From Prochilodus magdalenae (Eukaryota; Chordata; Actinopteri; Characiformes; Prochilodontidae), in the NCBI GenBank assembly GCA_024036415.1, contig JAMWET010006936.1, positions 562,501 through 626,500 on the forward strand: a stretch of DNA of 64,000 nt, given 5' to 3'. Under the pieces are notes generated by a model, which had not been told where the DNA came from, did not search any database, and saw only the letters and a list, made by a program, of their open reading frames with translations. Position numbers and translations under genes: made by a program. Shown here in pieces: positions 1 to 11,595 of the stretch (position 1 is its first letter; every line of letters begins with the position of its first letter).

Positions 1-848
1 ATTGACCGATACACACTCGTCCTTTGGGATTCAGGGGGACCTTATTCTTCCTCTCTGTCCTCCCCTTCCTCGAGTGGCAATTTCATTCTCTCTAACCTTG
101 TACCACCACATGTCAGTATTCCCTCCATCGCATGCCAGACCTCCTTAGAATTTTGGCCAGGTTTGTTGTCCACCAATGCCAAACAGTGATCCAACTTCGG
201 GGAGAAATGCCAAAGGCAAAATATCAAAATTTGATGCAGATGATGCTGTAATAGCAGTATGCTTGTTTTTTTTTGTTATGTGAAGAATAAGTATGCTTTA
301 TCCTTTAGAATACATTATTTCACAATTGCTCATAATTTACCAAGTTTAACATATTAAGGGGAAGAAATGTGGCCTGTGCAACATTTTTGCCAATTTTTTT
401 CCACATGTATTTTTAAAGTTTATTTTGAATACAAAATAACTATGTATTATTTACATACTTCTGGATAACTGAAGTCACAGTTAGTTTATAGATATCTAAT
501 TTTATATTTTATTCTAAGTATGATAACCAAGGCAACTGTGCTCTAAAATTTGCAGGTAATATGCCAGTTTTAGTTGTATTACTTGTGAAGGATGTGTTTG
601 AACAAAAACTCAACAAAACATGTAATTTCTCATTTACTCATGCATAAATTGATATAGCAATATATAGTTTTCAAATGTATTAAATATTTTAGCATACCTG
701 GATTTTATAAAATAAATTGTCAATATTTTGTCATGCATTGTCAAACTGGCGAGCGGTGGCTGAGGTGAAATGCACAGCGAGCGTGATTCAAAAAACAGCT
801 TCTGGAGATCATTAGTGATTTTCTAAATAAACAGATCTAAAATATATA
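1..848. other. AT-rich intergenic stretch without a gene
   Basis: Low-complexity-leaning AT-rich DNA. The only open frames are short, lack family resemblance and have no splice context. I see no gene, RNA or recognisable repeat before the Tc1 terminal repeat at 849. Confidence 0.6.
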
Positions 849-1058
849 CAGTGGGGTGCGAAAGTTTGGGCAGCCTTGTTAATTTTCCTGATTTACCTTT
901 ATAAAGCATTGATTGTTTGGATAAAAATTTCCGTTAAATGTATCATATAGGGGACAAACACAGTGATATTTGAGAAGTGAAATGAAGTTTATATGATTTA
1001 CAGAAAGTGTGCAATAATTGGTTAAACAAAAGTAGGCAGGTGCATAAATTTGGGCACT
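849..1058 (+). repeat. Left terminal inverted repeat of the Tc1 element
   Basis: About 210 bp that match the reverse complement of 2248-2455, including the inner block ending in TTTGGGCAC. Small indels and substitutions separate the two arms. Confidence 0.88.
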
Positions 1059-1235
1059 GTTGTCATTTTATTATTTCAAAACCTTTAGAACTAATTATTT
1101 GAACTCAAATTTGGTTTGGTAAGTTCAGTGACCCTTGACCTCCATACACAGGTGACTCCAATTATGAGAAAGGGTATTTAAGGGGGGCACTTGTAAGTTT
1201 TTCTCCTCTTTGCATCTTCTCTGAAGAGTCGCGGC

Positions 1236-2235
1236 ATGGGAGTCTCAAAACGACTTTCAAATGACCTAAAAACAAAGATTGTTCACCGTCATGGTTTAGG
1301 GGAAGGATACCGAAAGTTGTCTCAGATATTTCAGCTTTCAGTCTCCACTGTGAAAAACATTGTGAGAAAATGGAAGACCACAGGCACAGTTCAAGTCAAG
1401 GCTCGAAGTGGCAGACCATGAAAAATCTCGAATAAACAGAAGCGAAGGATGTTGAGAACAGTCAGAGTCAACCCACAGACCAGCACCAAAGACCTACAAC
1501 ATGATATTGCTGCTGATGGACTCACTGTGCATCGTTCAACTATTCGGCGCACTATACACAAGGAGATGCTGTATGGGAGAGTGATGCAGAGGAAGCCTTT
1601 TCTCTGCCCACATCACAAACAGAGCTGCTTGAGGTATGCTAAAGCACATTTGGACAAGGTGCTATGGACTGATGAAACTAAAATAGAGTTATTTGGGCAT
1701 AACAAGGGCCGTTATGCATAGAGGAAAAAGAACACAGCACTCAAAGAAAAACACCTGCTACCTACAGTAAAATCTGGTGGTGGTTCCATTATGCTGTGGG
1801 ACTGTGTGGCCAGTACAGGGACTGAGAATCCTGTTAAAGTTGAGGGACGCATGGATTCCAATTAATATCAGCAGATTCTGGAAACCAATGTCCAGGAATC
1901 AGTGACAAAGCTGAAGCTGCGCCGGGGCTGGATCTTCCAACAAGACAACGACCCTAAACACTGCTCAAAATCTACTAATGCATTCATGCAGAGGAACAAG
2001 TACAACGTTCTGGAATGGCCATCTCAGTCCCCAGACCTGAATATTATTAAAAATCTGTGGTGTCACTTAAAGAGAGCTGTCCATGCTCTGAAACCATCAA
2101 ACCTGAATGAACTAGAGATGTTTTGTAAAGAAGAATGGTCTAAAATACCTTCAGCCACAATCCAGACTCTCATTAGAAGCTATAGGAAGCGTTTAGAGGC
2201 TGTTATTTCTGCGAAAGGAGGATCTACTAAAGGTT
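1236..2235 (+). pseudogene. Tc1-like DD34E transposase with three in-frame stops
   Basis: Reading one frame from the ATG at 1236 gives a transposase of roughly 330 codons, close to the usual 340. An N-terminal paired-type helix-turn-helix region (start MGVSKRLSND, then SVSTVKNIVRKWK) precedes the catalytic core: WTDETKIELFG (first Asp), WIFQQDNDPKH (second Asp), then WPSQSPDLNIIKNLW (third acidic motif, where the usual Glu of the IENLW motif reads Lys). Three stops interrupt it: TGA at 1419, TAG at 1719 and TAA at 1863. The 1419 stop sits where the family has Arg (CGA to TGA, a CpG-type change) and the 1719 stop where Trp is usual. No frameshift is needed. The frame runs on into the right repeat, so the original stop codon is also lost. 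Non-functional. Confidence 0.9.
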
Positions 2236-2247
2236 TTTTTTTTTTTT

Positions 2248-2455
2248 GGTGCCCAAATTTATACACCTGCTTACTTTTGTTTAGACAATTATTGCACATT
2301 TTCTGTAAATAATATAAACTTCATTTCACTTCTCAAATATCACTGTGTTTGTCCCCTTATATGATATATTTAACAGAATTTTTTTATCCAATCAATGCTT
2401 TATGAAGGCAAATCAGGAAAATTAACAACGCTGCCCAAACTTTCGCACCCCACTG
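2248..2455 (-). repeat. Right terminal inverted repeat of the Tc1 element
   Basis: Inverted partner of 849-1058. It follows a poly-T run at about 2234-2248 and ends exactly before the TA duplication. Confidence 0.88.
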
Positions 2456-2457
2456 TA

Positions 2458-3962
2458 GTATCTGATCTGGAATTTGGGAGACATGTTTCCAGTAGTGTAT
2501 AGAATAAAACAGAACTGCTCATTTTGGTGAAACATAAACCCAGAAACTGTAAAAGTAGAGAAACTGATCATTTGAGGTGGTCTCTTGCATTCTTTCAGAG
2601 CTGTATGTAAGTACATATACGTTCTGAAATATCCGTCCTTTCTGATATATGTGCACGTATGGCGATATATCAGATTTCTGTATGGGGATTATCGCTTTTG
2701 CATACAACTGTACCAATCGGAGATGGCATCACAACTTCACAATGATAGACCATATTAATAACTTAAACTAATTCTTTGAGGAACTACAGGAGCAAGTCTA
2801 TTTAAATTTTTAAGTTGAAATTTTGCATGATGCTTTATTACTTGTGAGCTCCTTTAGCCCTATAGCTCTAGTGCAGAAACTTCAAATACCAAACACATAA
2901 ACTCATTACCTTTGGTGAAAGCTTTGTAAAGCAGTATTTTTGCCCATCACTTTAACACATGCAATTAGACTTGCAGCCATTTCTTGCCTATTTCTCAGCC
3001 ATGTGCACCGTATTGATTTATTTTGGTTCAGCATTACACACTAGACATTTATCTCAGTTGAAAAATGTTGAATGAATATTGTAAAAATGACTAGGTATTC
3101 TCAAAATTCCACTTCCTCCTTACCTAACCCAAGAAGTCCTCCAGCGCTGCTGTTAGACCTCATCCTCGACTTTAGACACCCCAACACCCCCGCACCACAA
3201 TCAGCCATAATATCCTATTAATGAACACTCTAAATTCAAAGTCAGCCACTCATTTTGTGGGCAGTTGCAGAGTTAAGGGAAGGAATTGGCCTGTCTTTAT
3301 TAATACTCAGATGAATGAGAGGAGCCTGCGGGCCAAGGGCAGGCCACCACTTTTAACTACCCAGAATTTTATGTATGATTGTGGATCAAGACGTATCGCA
3401 GCTCATCCAGCCCTGAAACCCACTGGTTGCTTCTGTCACTTTTCTTAAGCGACGTAGTTTAGCAGGCAAGGTCATTTGCATCGGTTGTCACGCCAGGCTA
3501 TCAGACGTCCTCTTGCTCTCCTTGACTGCAGGCCGTTCTATTATGCCCTGTCAAATGTGCTCGAGATGGACGTTTTCCCATGGCCTTTTAATCAGGGGTG
3601 ATAATGGACACGTTATAGATTGCACGCTTGCTGTTGATGGATAGCTGGTCTGAAGCGGTCCTGATGTCTACATATGATGTGCTACAATGAGAAGGGCTTC
3701 CAGGTTAAGAGGTGGTGCTGTTATATGTTAGATCACGCACAGGTGATTCTGCAAAACCCGCATTCGTGGAAACTATGCACTCACTGGCTGCTTTACAAGA
3801 CACACCTACATTATAGGTCCACTCTTTAGATCTCAGAGCGCAAATTTCCAGTATGACTGTAATCCATACAGTTAGTCTGCCACCTTCTATGTAGTTTAGG
3901 CATGTAATGTTCCTACTTACCTCATTTGCATCTAAGTACAACATGTTAAAAAGCTTATTAAA
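2458..3962. other. Intergenic DNA, one complex unique block
   Basis: No coding frame with family resemblance. Most is AT-rich. The part at about 3440-3660 is of balanced composition and high complexity, with TTTAATCAGGGGTGATAA-type homeodomain-like sites, and could be a conserved non-coding element; this is only a composition-based guess. Confidence 0.4.
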
Positions 3963-4260
3963 TACACTCATTGTCAAAAAGGTAGTTGCACAAATAGCTG
4001 CACCCAGTAGGAATCACCTGACAGGAATGAAACTTGGTGGGTAGGTTTGACATTGTGAGACATACAAATGATTCAAGGACGGGCCTTATAGCTTTACCTG
4101 ACTGACCTAACAGCCACAACTGCAGATATTCAGCAAACAGTGATGCCCATAATGTCCATGAGTCATCCTGTTAATGCCAGCACCATTGGCAGACGGCTGC
4201 ACAACGCAGGACTACATACATGCAGGCCGTTACAATGACCTCCTTAACACCGGATCACAA
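3963..4260 (+). mobile_element. Truncated Tc1 copy (family with TCATCAAAAG-type ends)
   Basis: Starts TACACTCATTGTCAAAA, then shows the family hallmarks GTTGCAC, CACCCAG.AGGAATCA, and ATGAAACTTGGTGGGTAGG. A translated piece resembles the N-terminal part of the transposase (SHPVNASTIGRRLHNAGLHT). The copy breaks off near 4260, just before the piggyBac relic; the rest of the transposase and the right end are missing. Confidence 0.75.
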
Positions 4261-4289
4261 TAGTGTCGGATGTTTTAGAAACAGTTATG

Positions 4290-5180
4290 TGTGCTTTTCC
4301 TAATGACAATGCATAGACAAACACCGTATTTCCAACTGAAGATGGCTGTCTGTCCATCTGGCCAGAGCCTGCTTCATCCCTTGTCAGTAAAATCTGGAAA
4401 GTGATTCTTTTGGCACAGCGGATATCATGCACAATTCTTGGGGTTGATGGTCTTTGGATTCATCTACTGGACAAATTCTCCTCTGTTGCCTTGGAGGGCA
4501 TTTCCTTTCTCTTTCCTCCCTGGATGAGTGTTTCTACAGCCTCCATCTTGAATGTCTGGAGCTTCTTTTGCACACCAAGGAGCCATCCATGGTAGATGCC
4601 TATATCAGCCATTTCACAAAAGAGGCACATGTACCACCGGTGGGATTTTTCTGGCCTGCAGTACAAGGCTACCATCATGTCAGTAAGGTCAGCTCCCATG
4701 TGGACATTGTATTTTGACACAATGTTAGAACAAGGAACACCAACCATTCTTCTTTCCTCTCTGGAGAATGTCTGATTTGAAAGGGCTGATAGCAGCACAG
4801 GAGCTAACTAGAATGACAGCTTTGTTGTTGACCAATTTGACAACAGACACTTTTGATTAGTTATGCACCTTGTCGTTATAGCCGTCCCTTAATCACCTCA
4901 GCAGAGCATGGTCACCCTCAAGGGTGCATCCTTTTAGCCTGTTCTTGTGGATCTTTCCCAGATTTGTACGCCAAAGGATTAACTTAGATCCACAGTGATG
5001 ATGGTAGAGATGTGAAAAAATTTAAGTCAAAGTAGACAACACACTTTGGAGGCTTACTGATAGTCTGAGAGCTGAATAACAACATAGGCTCTAAATAGAA
5101 GTTCCAGAAGCACCTGCTCAAACAAAGATTTGAAATCCCAATGGTGAGGTTTGCTTGGAAGATATTGTGGAAGAAACACA
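4290..5180 (-). pseudogene. piggyBac-type (PGBD-like) transposase relic
   Basis: On the minus strand the most intact piece (4798 down to 4460) reads VSKYNVHMGADLTDMMVALY followed by KSHRWYMCLF and a WLL motif, matching the C-terminal half of piggyBac transposases (DDE_Tnp_1_7 family), where a conserved YN.YMGGVDL.D block precedes the KS.RWY motif. Further upstream on the same strand, about 5050-4930, come FDLNFFTSLP and RLKGCTL-like pieces, which correspond to the family's NYFTS.PL and R.NR.KGC motifs, in the right order. Several stops and frameshifts separate the pieces and a conserved Gly-Val pair is reduced to a single Ala. No terminal repeats or TTAA duplication were identified. Dead copy. 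Confidence 0.75.
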
Positions 5181-5390
5181 ACCTTCATTCCCTGTAAGGG
5201 ATCATCACCCCTTTATCTTGTCCTTTAGAAGTACCCTCACTGTCTGGTTCTGCTATAAAATGAATTCCTCAGCTTCATCACTGGACTCCGAAGCTGGCAG
5301 GAACCTCCTCTATCACTCTTATCCTCTCTCTCATTTCTCTACATGCCTGTCTTATGCCATAAAATGAACTAACTGTGATGCCCTGCAGGA

Positions 5391-5418
5391 AATATATATA
5401 TATATATATATACATATA
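5391..5418. repeat. (TA)n microsatellite
   Basis: About 13 TA units with one C interruption. Confidence 0.85.
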
Positions 5419-5419
5419 T

Positions 5420-6130
5420 GGTTAAATGGTCATAATATTCATTCCTGTGTATGATAATATCTCTGTGCAGTCTTCCTGAACACATGAACCAACTTTCTAC
5501 CCCTAACCTTGTTATGTATCTCGGGGTATACATGTTTTTTTTTTTTAAGTTGCTGAATAACACCACAAACACTCTTAGACCATTTGTTTTTTCATCAGCA
5601 TATTATTCCAAAAGTCATAATTATTTGTGTGGAATTATTTTATTGTAAATATTATTTATTTTTTATTAAAATGAGCTAATTAATATGTAATTACTTACCA
5701 CCTGGTCCGTAAGTCCTGCACCACTGATGGCGACGATGTCTTATGGGCAGGCTGACAAAATGAAGACTGATAACCTGCACCAGGTCATGTGACCTTCATA
5801 CCCATACCAGACATGACTTCTGATAAATGATAACTTAATTGGGTGAATATTTTTATGCCTCTTACAGGATGTTACAGATTTTGTATCTCCTGGTGCATGT
5901 TTCCTGACTCAGGGTACTTAGAAAGGTTTGTAATAAACTGCCACTGTGGCTCCTTAAAGAACTTTTCAGTGGATGGTTTATGAAAGAATGAGATGTGCAA
6001 GTAAAGAACCTTAACAGAAAGTAATGGTTCTTAGCCAATTCAGCTTGAGACTGTGATCATCAATGGTCAGTTTCTGACCACATATCCACTGTTAGCCAGA
6101 TATTATTTAGGTAGTGTTTCATTCTCAGCA
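5420..6130. other. Intergenic DNA without recognised features
   Basis: AT-rich, no family-like frame, RNA gene or repeat recognised. Confidence 0.5.
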
Positions 6131-6132
6131 TA

Positions 6133-6381
6133 TCGTCGCTGTCCAACAAAAAACATGTATCTCCATTTTTGTCCATTTTGACTTTTATACATCATTTGAA
6201 AACAGCTGCTGCCGTTTACACACTGTGAGATTTGCATGATGAATGGACCAACTGAAATGGCCCAAAAGTGCTCGGGAGGATGTCTGGTTCCATTGACTTA
6301 CATTAAAATCGAATGAGGTTTTTGACCTCTCCTGTAAAGTTGCCGTTTTGGAGATACTTGTTTTTCTTTGGACAGTGACGA
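6133..6381 (-). mobile_element. 249-bp miniature inverted-repeat element, copy 1
   Basis: Begins TCGTCGCTGTCC and ends GGACAGTGACGA, flanked by TA on each side (6131-6132, 6382-6383). The terminal repeats extend inward through an ATCTCC/GGAGAT block. No coding potential. Same length as the copies at 25034 and 39410; opposite in orientation to the latter. The TA duplication fits a Tc1/mariner-type transposase acting in trans, but the parent is unknown. Confidence 0.85.
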
Positions 6382-6392
6382 TATACGTTTTA

Positions 6393-6393
6393 T

Positions 6394-6424
<31 letters not shown>

Positions 6425-6440
6425 CATATATATATATGTA
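6393..6440. repeat. (AC)n/(TA)n compound microsatellite
   Basis: AC units then TA units, starting only 12 bp from the right end of the miniature element. Confidence 0.9.
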
Positions 6441-6699
6441 TGTAAGGTTGGTATTGGTGATAATGAGGGTCAGCCAGTTGGATGGCAATCGTCTTGAGTG
6501 TGGCCAATGCTGCCCTGTTTACCATCAAAATCTGGTCCTCACCCCACACATTGGCTAAGGCATGCCAGGAGCGCACCTGTACCCTAAATGCCCACACCAA
6601 GGCTTCATGATTTTTGGCAATGCAGCAGGAACACCAACCTTTCTTCTGCTGTTTCTGGAAAAATTATTTCTTCAAGAGCGCTGATCTCTTGGTCTCAGC

Positions 6700-6990
6700 C
6701 CCCTTTGGCCGCATCCCTTTTGGTCAAATGAGGATTCTGCCCCTACGGTCAAAGGAGATTTCTGAGGACCTCAGGAAATTAATTTCCAATGCTTAGAAGG
6801 ATGGGAGATGTTCCCAGTATTTCTGACAGGTATGGGCTTTTCCAATCCACTATCAAGCAAACAGGGTACAAATGAGGGAATTCAACCCTTACCCTTCCAC
6901 AAGTGGCCATCCAACAGAAATCACTCCAAAGTCAAAGCATAGAATATGCTGGTTAAGGTCCCAAAAAATCTCAAGGTAAGATCTGTAGAT
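6700..6990 (+). pseudogene. Fragment of a Tc1-like transposase N-terminus
   Basis: The translated start LRSKEISEDLRKLISNA, continued after a frameshift as SISDRYGLFQSTIKQTGYK and then TSGHPTEITPKSKHRI, matches the paired-type DNA-binding region of Tc1 transposases: a helix-turn-helix, a GRPRKI-like hook and a second helix. At least one stop (6793-6796) and two frame changes are present and no catalytic half follows. A family different from the element at 849. Confidence 0.6.
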
Positions 6991-7236
6991 CTACAGGTCT
7001 CTCTTACATAGGTTGGTTGAGGTCGTGAGCCCACTATCAGGTAAGCACTGCAATAAATGCATATATGGAATCACATAGAGAAAGCCACTCTCCATAATGA
7101 ACATTTATGCCTGTTTTAAACCTGTATAAGCTAGAACACTGATTTGAATTAAAAAAGAAATCCTCCTCAATGTAGGAACTGTTTGGCTAAAGCCATTGCT
7201 GCTCTAGGGGCTCACGCCAGTTCCTGAAAGCAGAGC
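6991..7236. other. Intergenic DNA without recognised features
   Basis: No gene or repeat recognised. Confidence 0.45.
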
Positions 7237-7446
<210 letters not shown>

Positions 7447-7449
7447 GCT

Positions 7450-7984
7450 CCTTATCCTCTCCCAGGGGAGCAGTGTGTGTGCAGAAGGGAGAACAGCAGC
7501 TTTCTTATCTGCCTCACCTTCACACACACGCACACACACTGCATGCCAGTCGACAGCCCAGTGACACAATCTGTGTTTGGTGAATCGGCTCTTGCTTGCT
7601 GCCTCACTCACACATGCGCCCACAATCTCTCTCTCTGTCAGGAAGGCCCGAGGGATCCCCCCAGGCCTACAGCTAATCAATTCAGTGCAAATAGTTTTAT
7701 TGACATGACAAATGTTACATCTGCATTGCCAGGGAAAAGCTGGACAAACTGTGTATTCATCGCACAGAGGCTAGAACATAGACCTGCTGTCTGAAGAATA
7801 ACAAAGACGGAGAGAAAACATTGAAGAGTACAGTACACCAGTGGAAACACCATGCCTGATATTCAACACCTCCACTGGAGAGTTAAAATCTGCAAAGGGT
7901 TAAACTAAACCAGCAGACTAAACATGCAAACACTTAGCGATAGGTTGGTTTTCTGGGTAGGTGCTGTAATTTAAGTTATTACTT
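7450..7984. other. Intergenic DNA, no gene
   Basis: Mixed sequence with short CA runs. A long open frame crosses it on each strand, but these are low-complexity extensions of the flanking microsatellite without family resemblance. Confidence 0.5.
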
Positions 7985-8630
7985 AAAGCGTTATAATCCA
8001 GCATGAATCAGTGTGTGTAGTGTTTACAGACTAACTGTAATAACTGTGGAGTGAGTATAATCCAGTATGAAAGTGCAATGTCTATAGTGTTATAGTCTAA
8101 CAGTAATAATTGTGGAGGGATTATAATCCAGTATGAATTTGCAGGGTGTGTAGTGTTACAGTCTGATAATACTAACAGTGGAGTGAGTATAATCCAGTAT
8201 GAATGTGCAGTGTCTGTAATGTTACAGTCTGATTATAATAACTGTGGAGTGGGTATAATCCAGTATGAATCTGCAGTGTGTGTAGTGTTACTTTCCAAAA
8301 GTAATAATTGTAAAGTGGGTATAATCCAGTATGAATCTGCAGGGTGTGTAGTGGTACAGTCTGATAGTAATAACTGTGGGGTGGGTATAATCCAGTATGA
8401 ATCTGCAGTGTGTGTAGTGTTACTGTCCAATAGTAATAACTGTGGAGTGAGTATAATCCAGTATGAATGTGCAGTGTGTGTAGTGTTACTGTCCAATAGT
8501 AATAACTGTGAAGTGGGTATAATCCAGTAGTGTTTACAGTTTGACAGTAATAACTGTGGAGTTGTTTTGATCCAGTATGAATCCACAGTGTGCATGTTTT
8601 TTACAAACTGACAGTATTAATTGTCTGGAT
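7985..8630. repeat. 66-bp minisatellite, about 9-10 units
   Basis: The marker TCCAGTATGAAT-type block recurs at 8061, 8127, 8193, 8259, 8325, 8391, 8457 and 8523, exactly 66 bp apart, with a shorter first unit (7997) and a deleted last unit (8571). Each unit carries TAATAACTGTGGAGTG and GCAGTGTGTGTAGTGTTAC. Because 66 is a multiple of three, frames stay open across units and produce 22-residue repeat 'proteins' on both strands that I do not believe are real. Confidence 0.95.
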
Positions 8631-9070
8631 ATATGAATCCAGAATGAAATGCATCATTCATTTGGTGCATCAGGTTTTATTTTCAGAGATGAGTTAGCAT
8701 GACTACAACTAGCTTTTCTCAAATAACCGTGACTACTAATGTAAGGATCTCAAGGCGAGCTCTTCTAAGAGTTCGGCTATCACTAGCTGTTTATGGTTGT
8801 TTACTAATATTCCACATGTTGGAATTTAAAGCAGTCAGTCATTTGTTGTATTATGTGATTTAACTGTGATTTAACATTAATATTGTTTTGTTGAATGTCC
8901 ACTGTTGTGATTGTGAATGATAACTTCTGTCTGATCTAATCTAGAATGATGTGCAAAGGACCTTTGGTAATGTTTTCTTATTGTTATTGTGTATGATGTC
9001 TGTTAGATAACACTGATGCCCTGGAAGTGATGTTTTACATATGAGTAAACAGATAAATCATTAAAAGTTG
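8631..9070. other. Intergenic DNA without recognised features
   Basis: AT-rich; nothing recognised. Confidence 0.5.
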
Positions 9071-9074
9071 CATA

Positions 9075-9549
9075 AAAAGTTGCATAAAAAGTTGCACCCA
9101 GAAAAAATCAACTGACAGGAATGATTTGGTTGGCAGGGTTGACATTGTGAGACATGAGAATGATTCAAGTGGCAGCGGGTCATCTTCAGTGATGAGTCCC
9201 ACTTAATCCTTGGTGAAAACGATCAAGGAATCTGTGTGTTGAGGCATCGTGGAACCAAGATAAGCGATTAGTTGTCATACATCACATGTCCAGAAGGCCT
9301 GGTGCCACTCCACCTCCACCACCAAATATTCAAGCTGCATGGAAGGGATTATTACAGGACACTATTAGGAACCTCTGCAACTCCATGCCGAGACGTCCGG
9401 CATGTTGTGCTAGCGAATATGTTGGTGGGATGCCATACTTAGAAATTTACCATCATTTATTGTTCCTGGTAACCTTTATCTTCCTTCCCAATAGCATTGT
9501 AATCCCACACGTCCTTCTCAGTGCAACTATGATTTTGATGGTAAGCGTA
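9075..9549 (+). mobile_element. Internally deleted Tc1 copy (TCATCAAAAG family)
   Basis: Left part carries GTTGCACCCAGAA and the GACATTGTGAGACAT block. The middle carries transposase pieces (FSDESH, then RHRGTK and NIQAAWKGLLQDTIRN). The right end reads GATTTTGATGGTAAGCGTA, corresponding to the family's right repeat. Roughly 475 bp against well over 1 kb expected, with several deletions and frameshifts. Confidence 0.75.
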
Positions 9550-10178
9550 CTGCAACACTAGCTATTTAATTTGTGGGGTATTTTGATGAGGTTGTGAATT
9601 AAATGTGCAGCACTGATTATTAGCATTCAGCATGCATGTAGAAATATTCCTGTTTCAACTGCTAATTGAAATGACCACAAAATATACATAGAACAGTAAA
9701 TATTACATTTTAAACTTGTTGACCAAATGCAGAGTGTAATAGTGGCAATTTTTCAAAACAGCATTCATTTTTGCCATGTGGAGAAACAGAGTTGGGGTGC
9801 GTCCATATGTTAACAGAGACTACAAACTAGTTTCATGGCCTCTAACATCTGCTACAGAGACTGTAATGCTGTACTGATTGGCACACCAAGTCCTTTTCAA
9901 ACTTACAGAACGTCCCCCAGTAAAAAGATTCCGGCTTCAGTGGGGTCTTACAGGTGCTGTAAAAATGCAGATGCTGTAACTGTCTGTATTTCAAGTGCTT
10001 TGCCTGCTCTGAAGAGATGTGTTGTTTCTGAGCATTTCTTTCGTTCTCCATCTGTCTGTCTCCCTCTTCTGTTTCCTCTCCACAGCGCCAGTGCAGGATT
10101 ATAAAGTGTCGGATTGGCTGACAGAGTGTCTGCCACTCGACTGAAGCGTCACTCTGTGTTATGTTGTTTAAATCTTCT
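9550..10178. other. Intergenic DNA without recognised features
   Basis: No gene recognised; an open frame on the minus strand across 9842-10285 is dominated by the adjacent dinucleotide repeats. Confidence 0.5.
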
Positions 10179-10186
10179 GTGTGTGT

Positions 10187-10229
<43 letters not shown>

Positions 10230-10253
10230 TGAGAGAGAGAGAGAGAGAGAGAG
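10179..10253. repeat. (GT)n-(GA)n compound microsatellite
   Basis: About 19 GT units followed by about 18 GA units with single-base interruptions. Confidence 0.95.
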
Positions 10254-10365
10254 GTGCTAGGTGGGCAGGTTGATGTAGACCACACACCTGCACTGAATTC
10301 AGAGTCTTATAAGAGAAGGTAATTCTTATGTATTCTGAGGGCCTGATTTCTTTGAATAGGTTTCT

Positions 10366-10366
<1 letters not shown>

Positions 10367-10404
<38 letters not shown>
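10367..10404. repeat. (GA)n microsatellite
   Basis: About 19 uninterrupted GA units. Confidence 0.95.
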
Positions 10405-10409
<5 letters not shown>

Positions 10410-11545
10410 AACAATAATATAACATGAAAGTTAGTCTTAGTTGATCTCCAAACTGATTAGTATACAAGCTGTCTAGTAGAGATGGTCACTGTGTATATAC
10501 AATATAGTACTCTCTCCTGGCTAGCATGGAGTCAGGGGTGCGCAGGAGGTTTGGCCATGCGCGCAGGCCCCTGGGAAGTGCCACAGCTGTGGTAAGAGAG
10601 ACTTAAGATATGTACATATTTGGGATTGCTAGCCTAAAGCTGTATATATGAGCTATCCTGTACTAGGCTGTGGGGCTGTTTAGTAGGGCAGTGGTGCAAT
10701 GTTTGTGCCTGGCATTAGGTTGAAATGTGCCTGCAATGACCCGTCTGCCATCTCCGCTGTTTGGTAGTGCCGGTGATCTCCAATGGTTAATAATAGGGCT
10801 TTCATCTAAAGTGTTTCCTGAGTCTTCTTACTCTAGGCTGACAAAAGTTATAGACCTGCACTTTCAATTACATAATTTCCAGTCTAAACAGCCATTAACT
10901 TTACATAACAAAGTTTAGACTGATAAAACTTTAAGTACTCAAAAGTTGAAAGATTTAGATTTATGGTGAGTCCAATAAGACAAAAGCTATCTCATGTTCT
11001 CATGTCAATATCATAAGCTGGGCTTTTCAGATCCTGTTGCAGTTCAGATGCAGTATCAGTCAAAGGTTTAGACATGGCTACTCATAGAACGTTCCCTTTT
11101 ATAGCTTAATATTTTTATATTTTTTATTGCTTTAGAATAAAAGTGAAGGCATCAAACTATACAATAGCACTTATGGAATTATGCAGTCTACATTAAAAAC
11201 TTCCAAAATGGAGGTTGATAAAACAAGATGTCTTTATAAGAATTTGCTATTAACTACTATTTTAAGTTTGGACCAAAAAAATACTATTTTAAAGTGAAAG
11301 TTAAATCTGAAATACTTATAATGAGTTAAATAAAGAAACTCATATAACTCATCTAAATGCACTTTCAAAATGTCTTGACAACATATAGAATAAGGCTGCT
11401 TTTTAGATCACATTGTTTTTAATTAAATGTGTCCCAAATATAATAATTTAATAATTGTAAATATATAGTGTACAAGTTTAGTTTTTTTAAATATAGTTTT
11501 TACAGTGGAACCACAGCCTAAATGAATTCAGTATAATGGTCCATA
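10405..11545. other. Intergenic DNA without recognised features
   Basis: Increasingly AT-rich to the right; nothing recognised. Confidence 0.5.
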
Positions 11546-11547
11546 TA

Positions 11548-11595
11548 CAGTTGTATGCTGAAGTTTGGGTGTCCCCTGGTCATGTTTTGTTGTTA
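11548..11595 (+). mobile_element. Solo terminal-repeat fragment of a Tc1/mariner element
   Basis: CAGTTGTATGCTGAAGTTTG followed by GGTGTCCCCTGGTCATG, after a TA, matches the end of a widespread fish Tc1/mariner family whose ends read CAGTTGTATGCAAAAGTTTG. Only the left end is seen. Confidence 0.5.

Larger units (their letters stand above)
849..2455 (+). mobile_element. Tc1/mariner transposon, near full length (1607 bp)
   Basis: The element begins CAGTGGGGTGCGAAAGTTTG and ends with its inverted copy CTTTCGCACCCCACTG, and is flanked on both sides by TA (847-848 and 2456-2457), the target duplication of Tc1/mariner. The long terminal inverted repeats of about 210 bp bracket one transposase reading frame. 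Size (about 1.6 kb), TA duplication and DDE transposase all fit a fish Tc1-like element. The repeat arms are still very similar to each other, so the insertion is relatively young, but the transposase carries stops, so this copy cannot move on its own. Confidence 0.93.

Noticed and set aside
8153..8595. Overlapping 125- and 120-codon repeat 'proteins'
   Set aside because: By-product of a 66-bp minisatellite whose period is a multiple of three.
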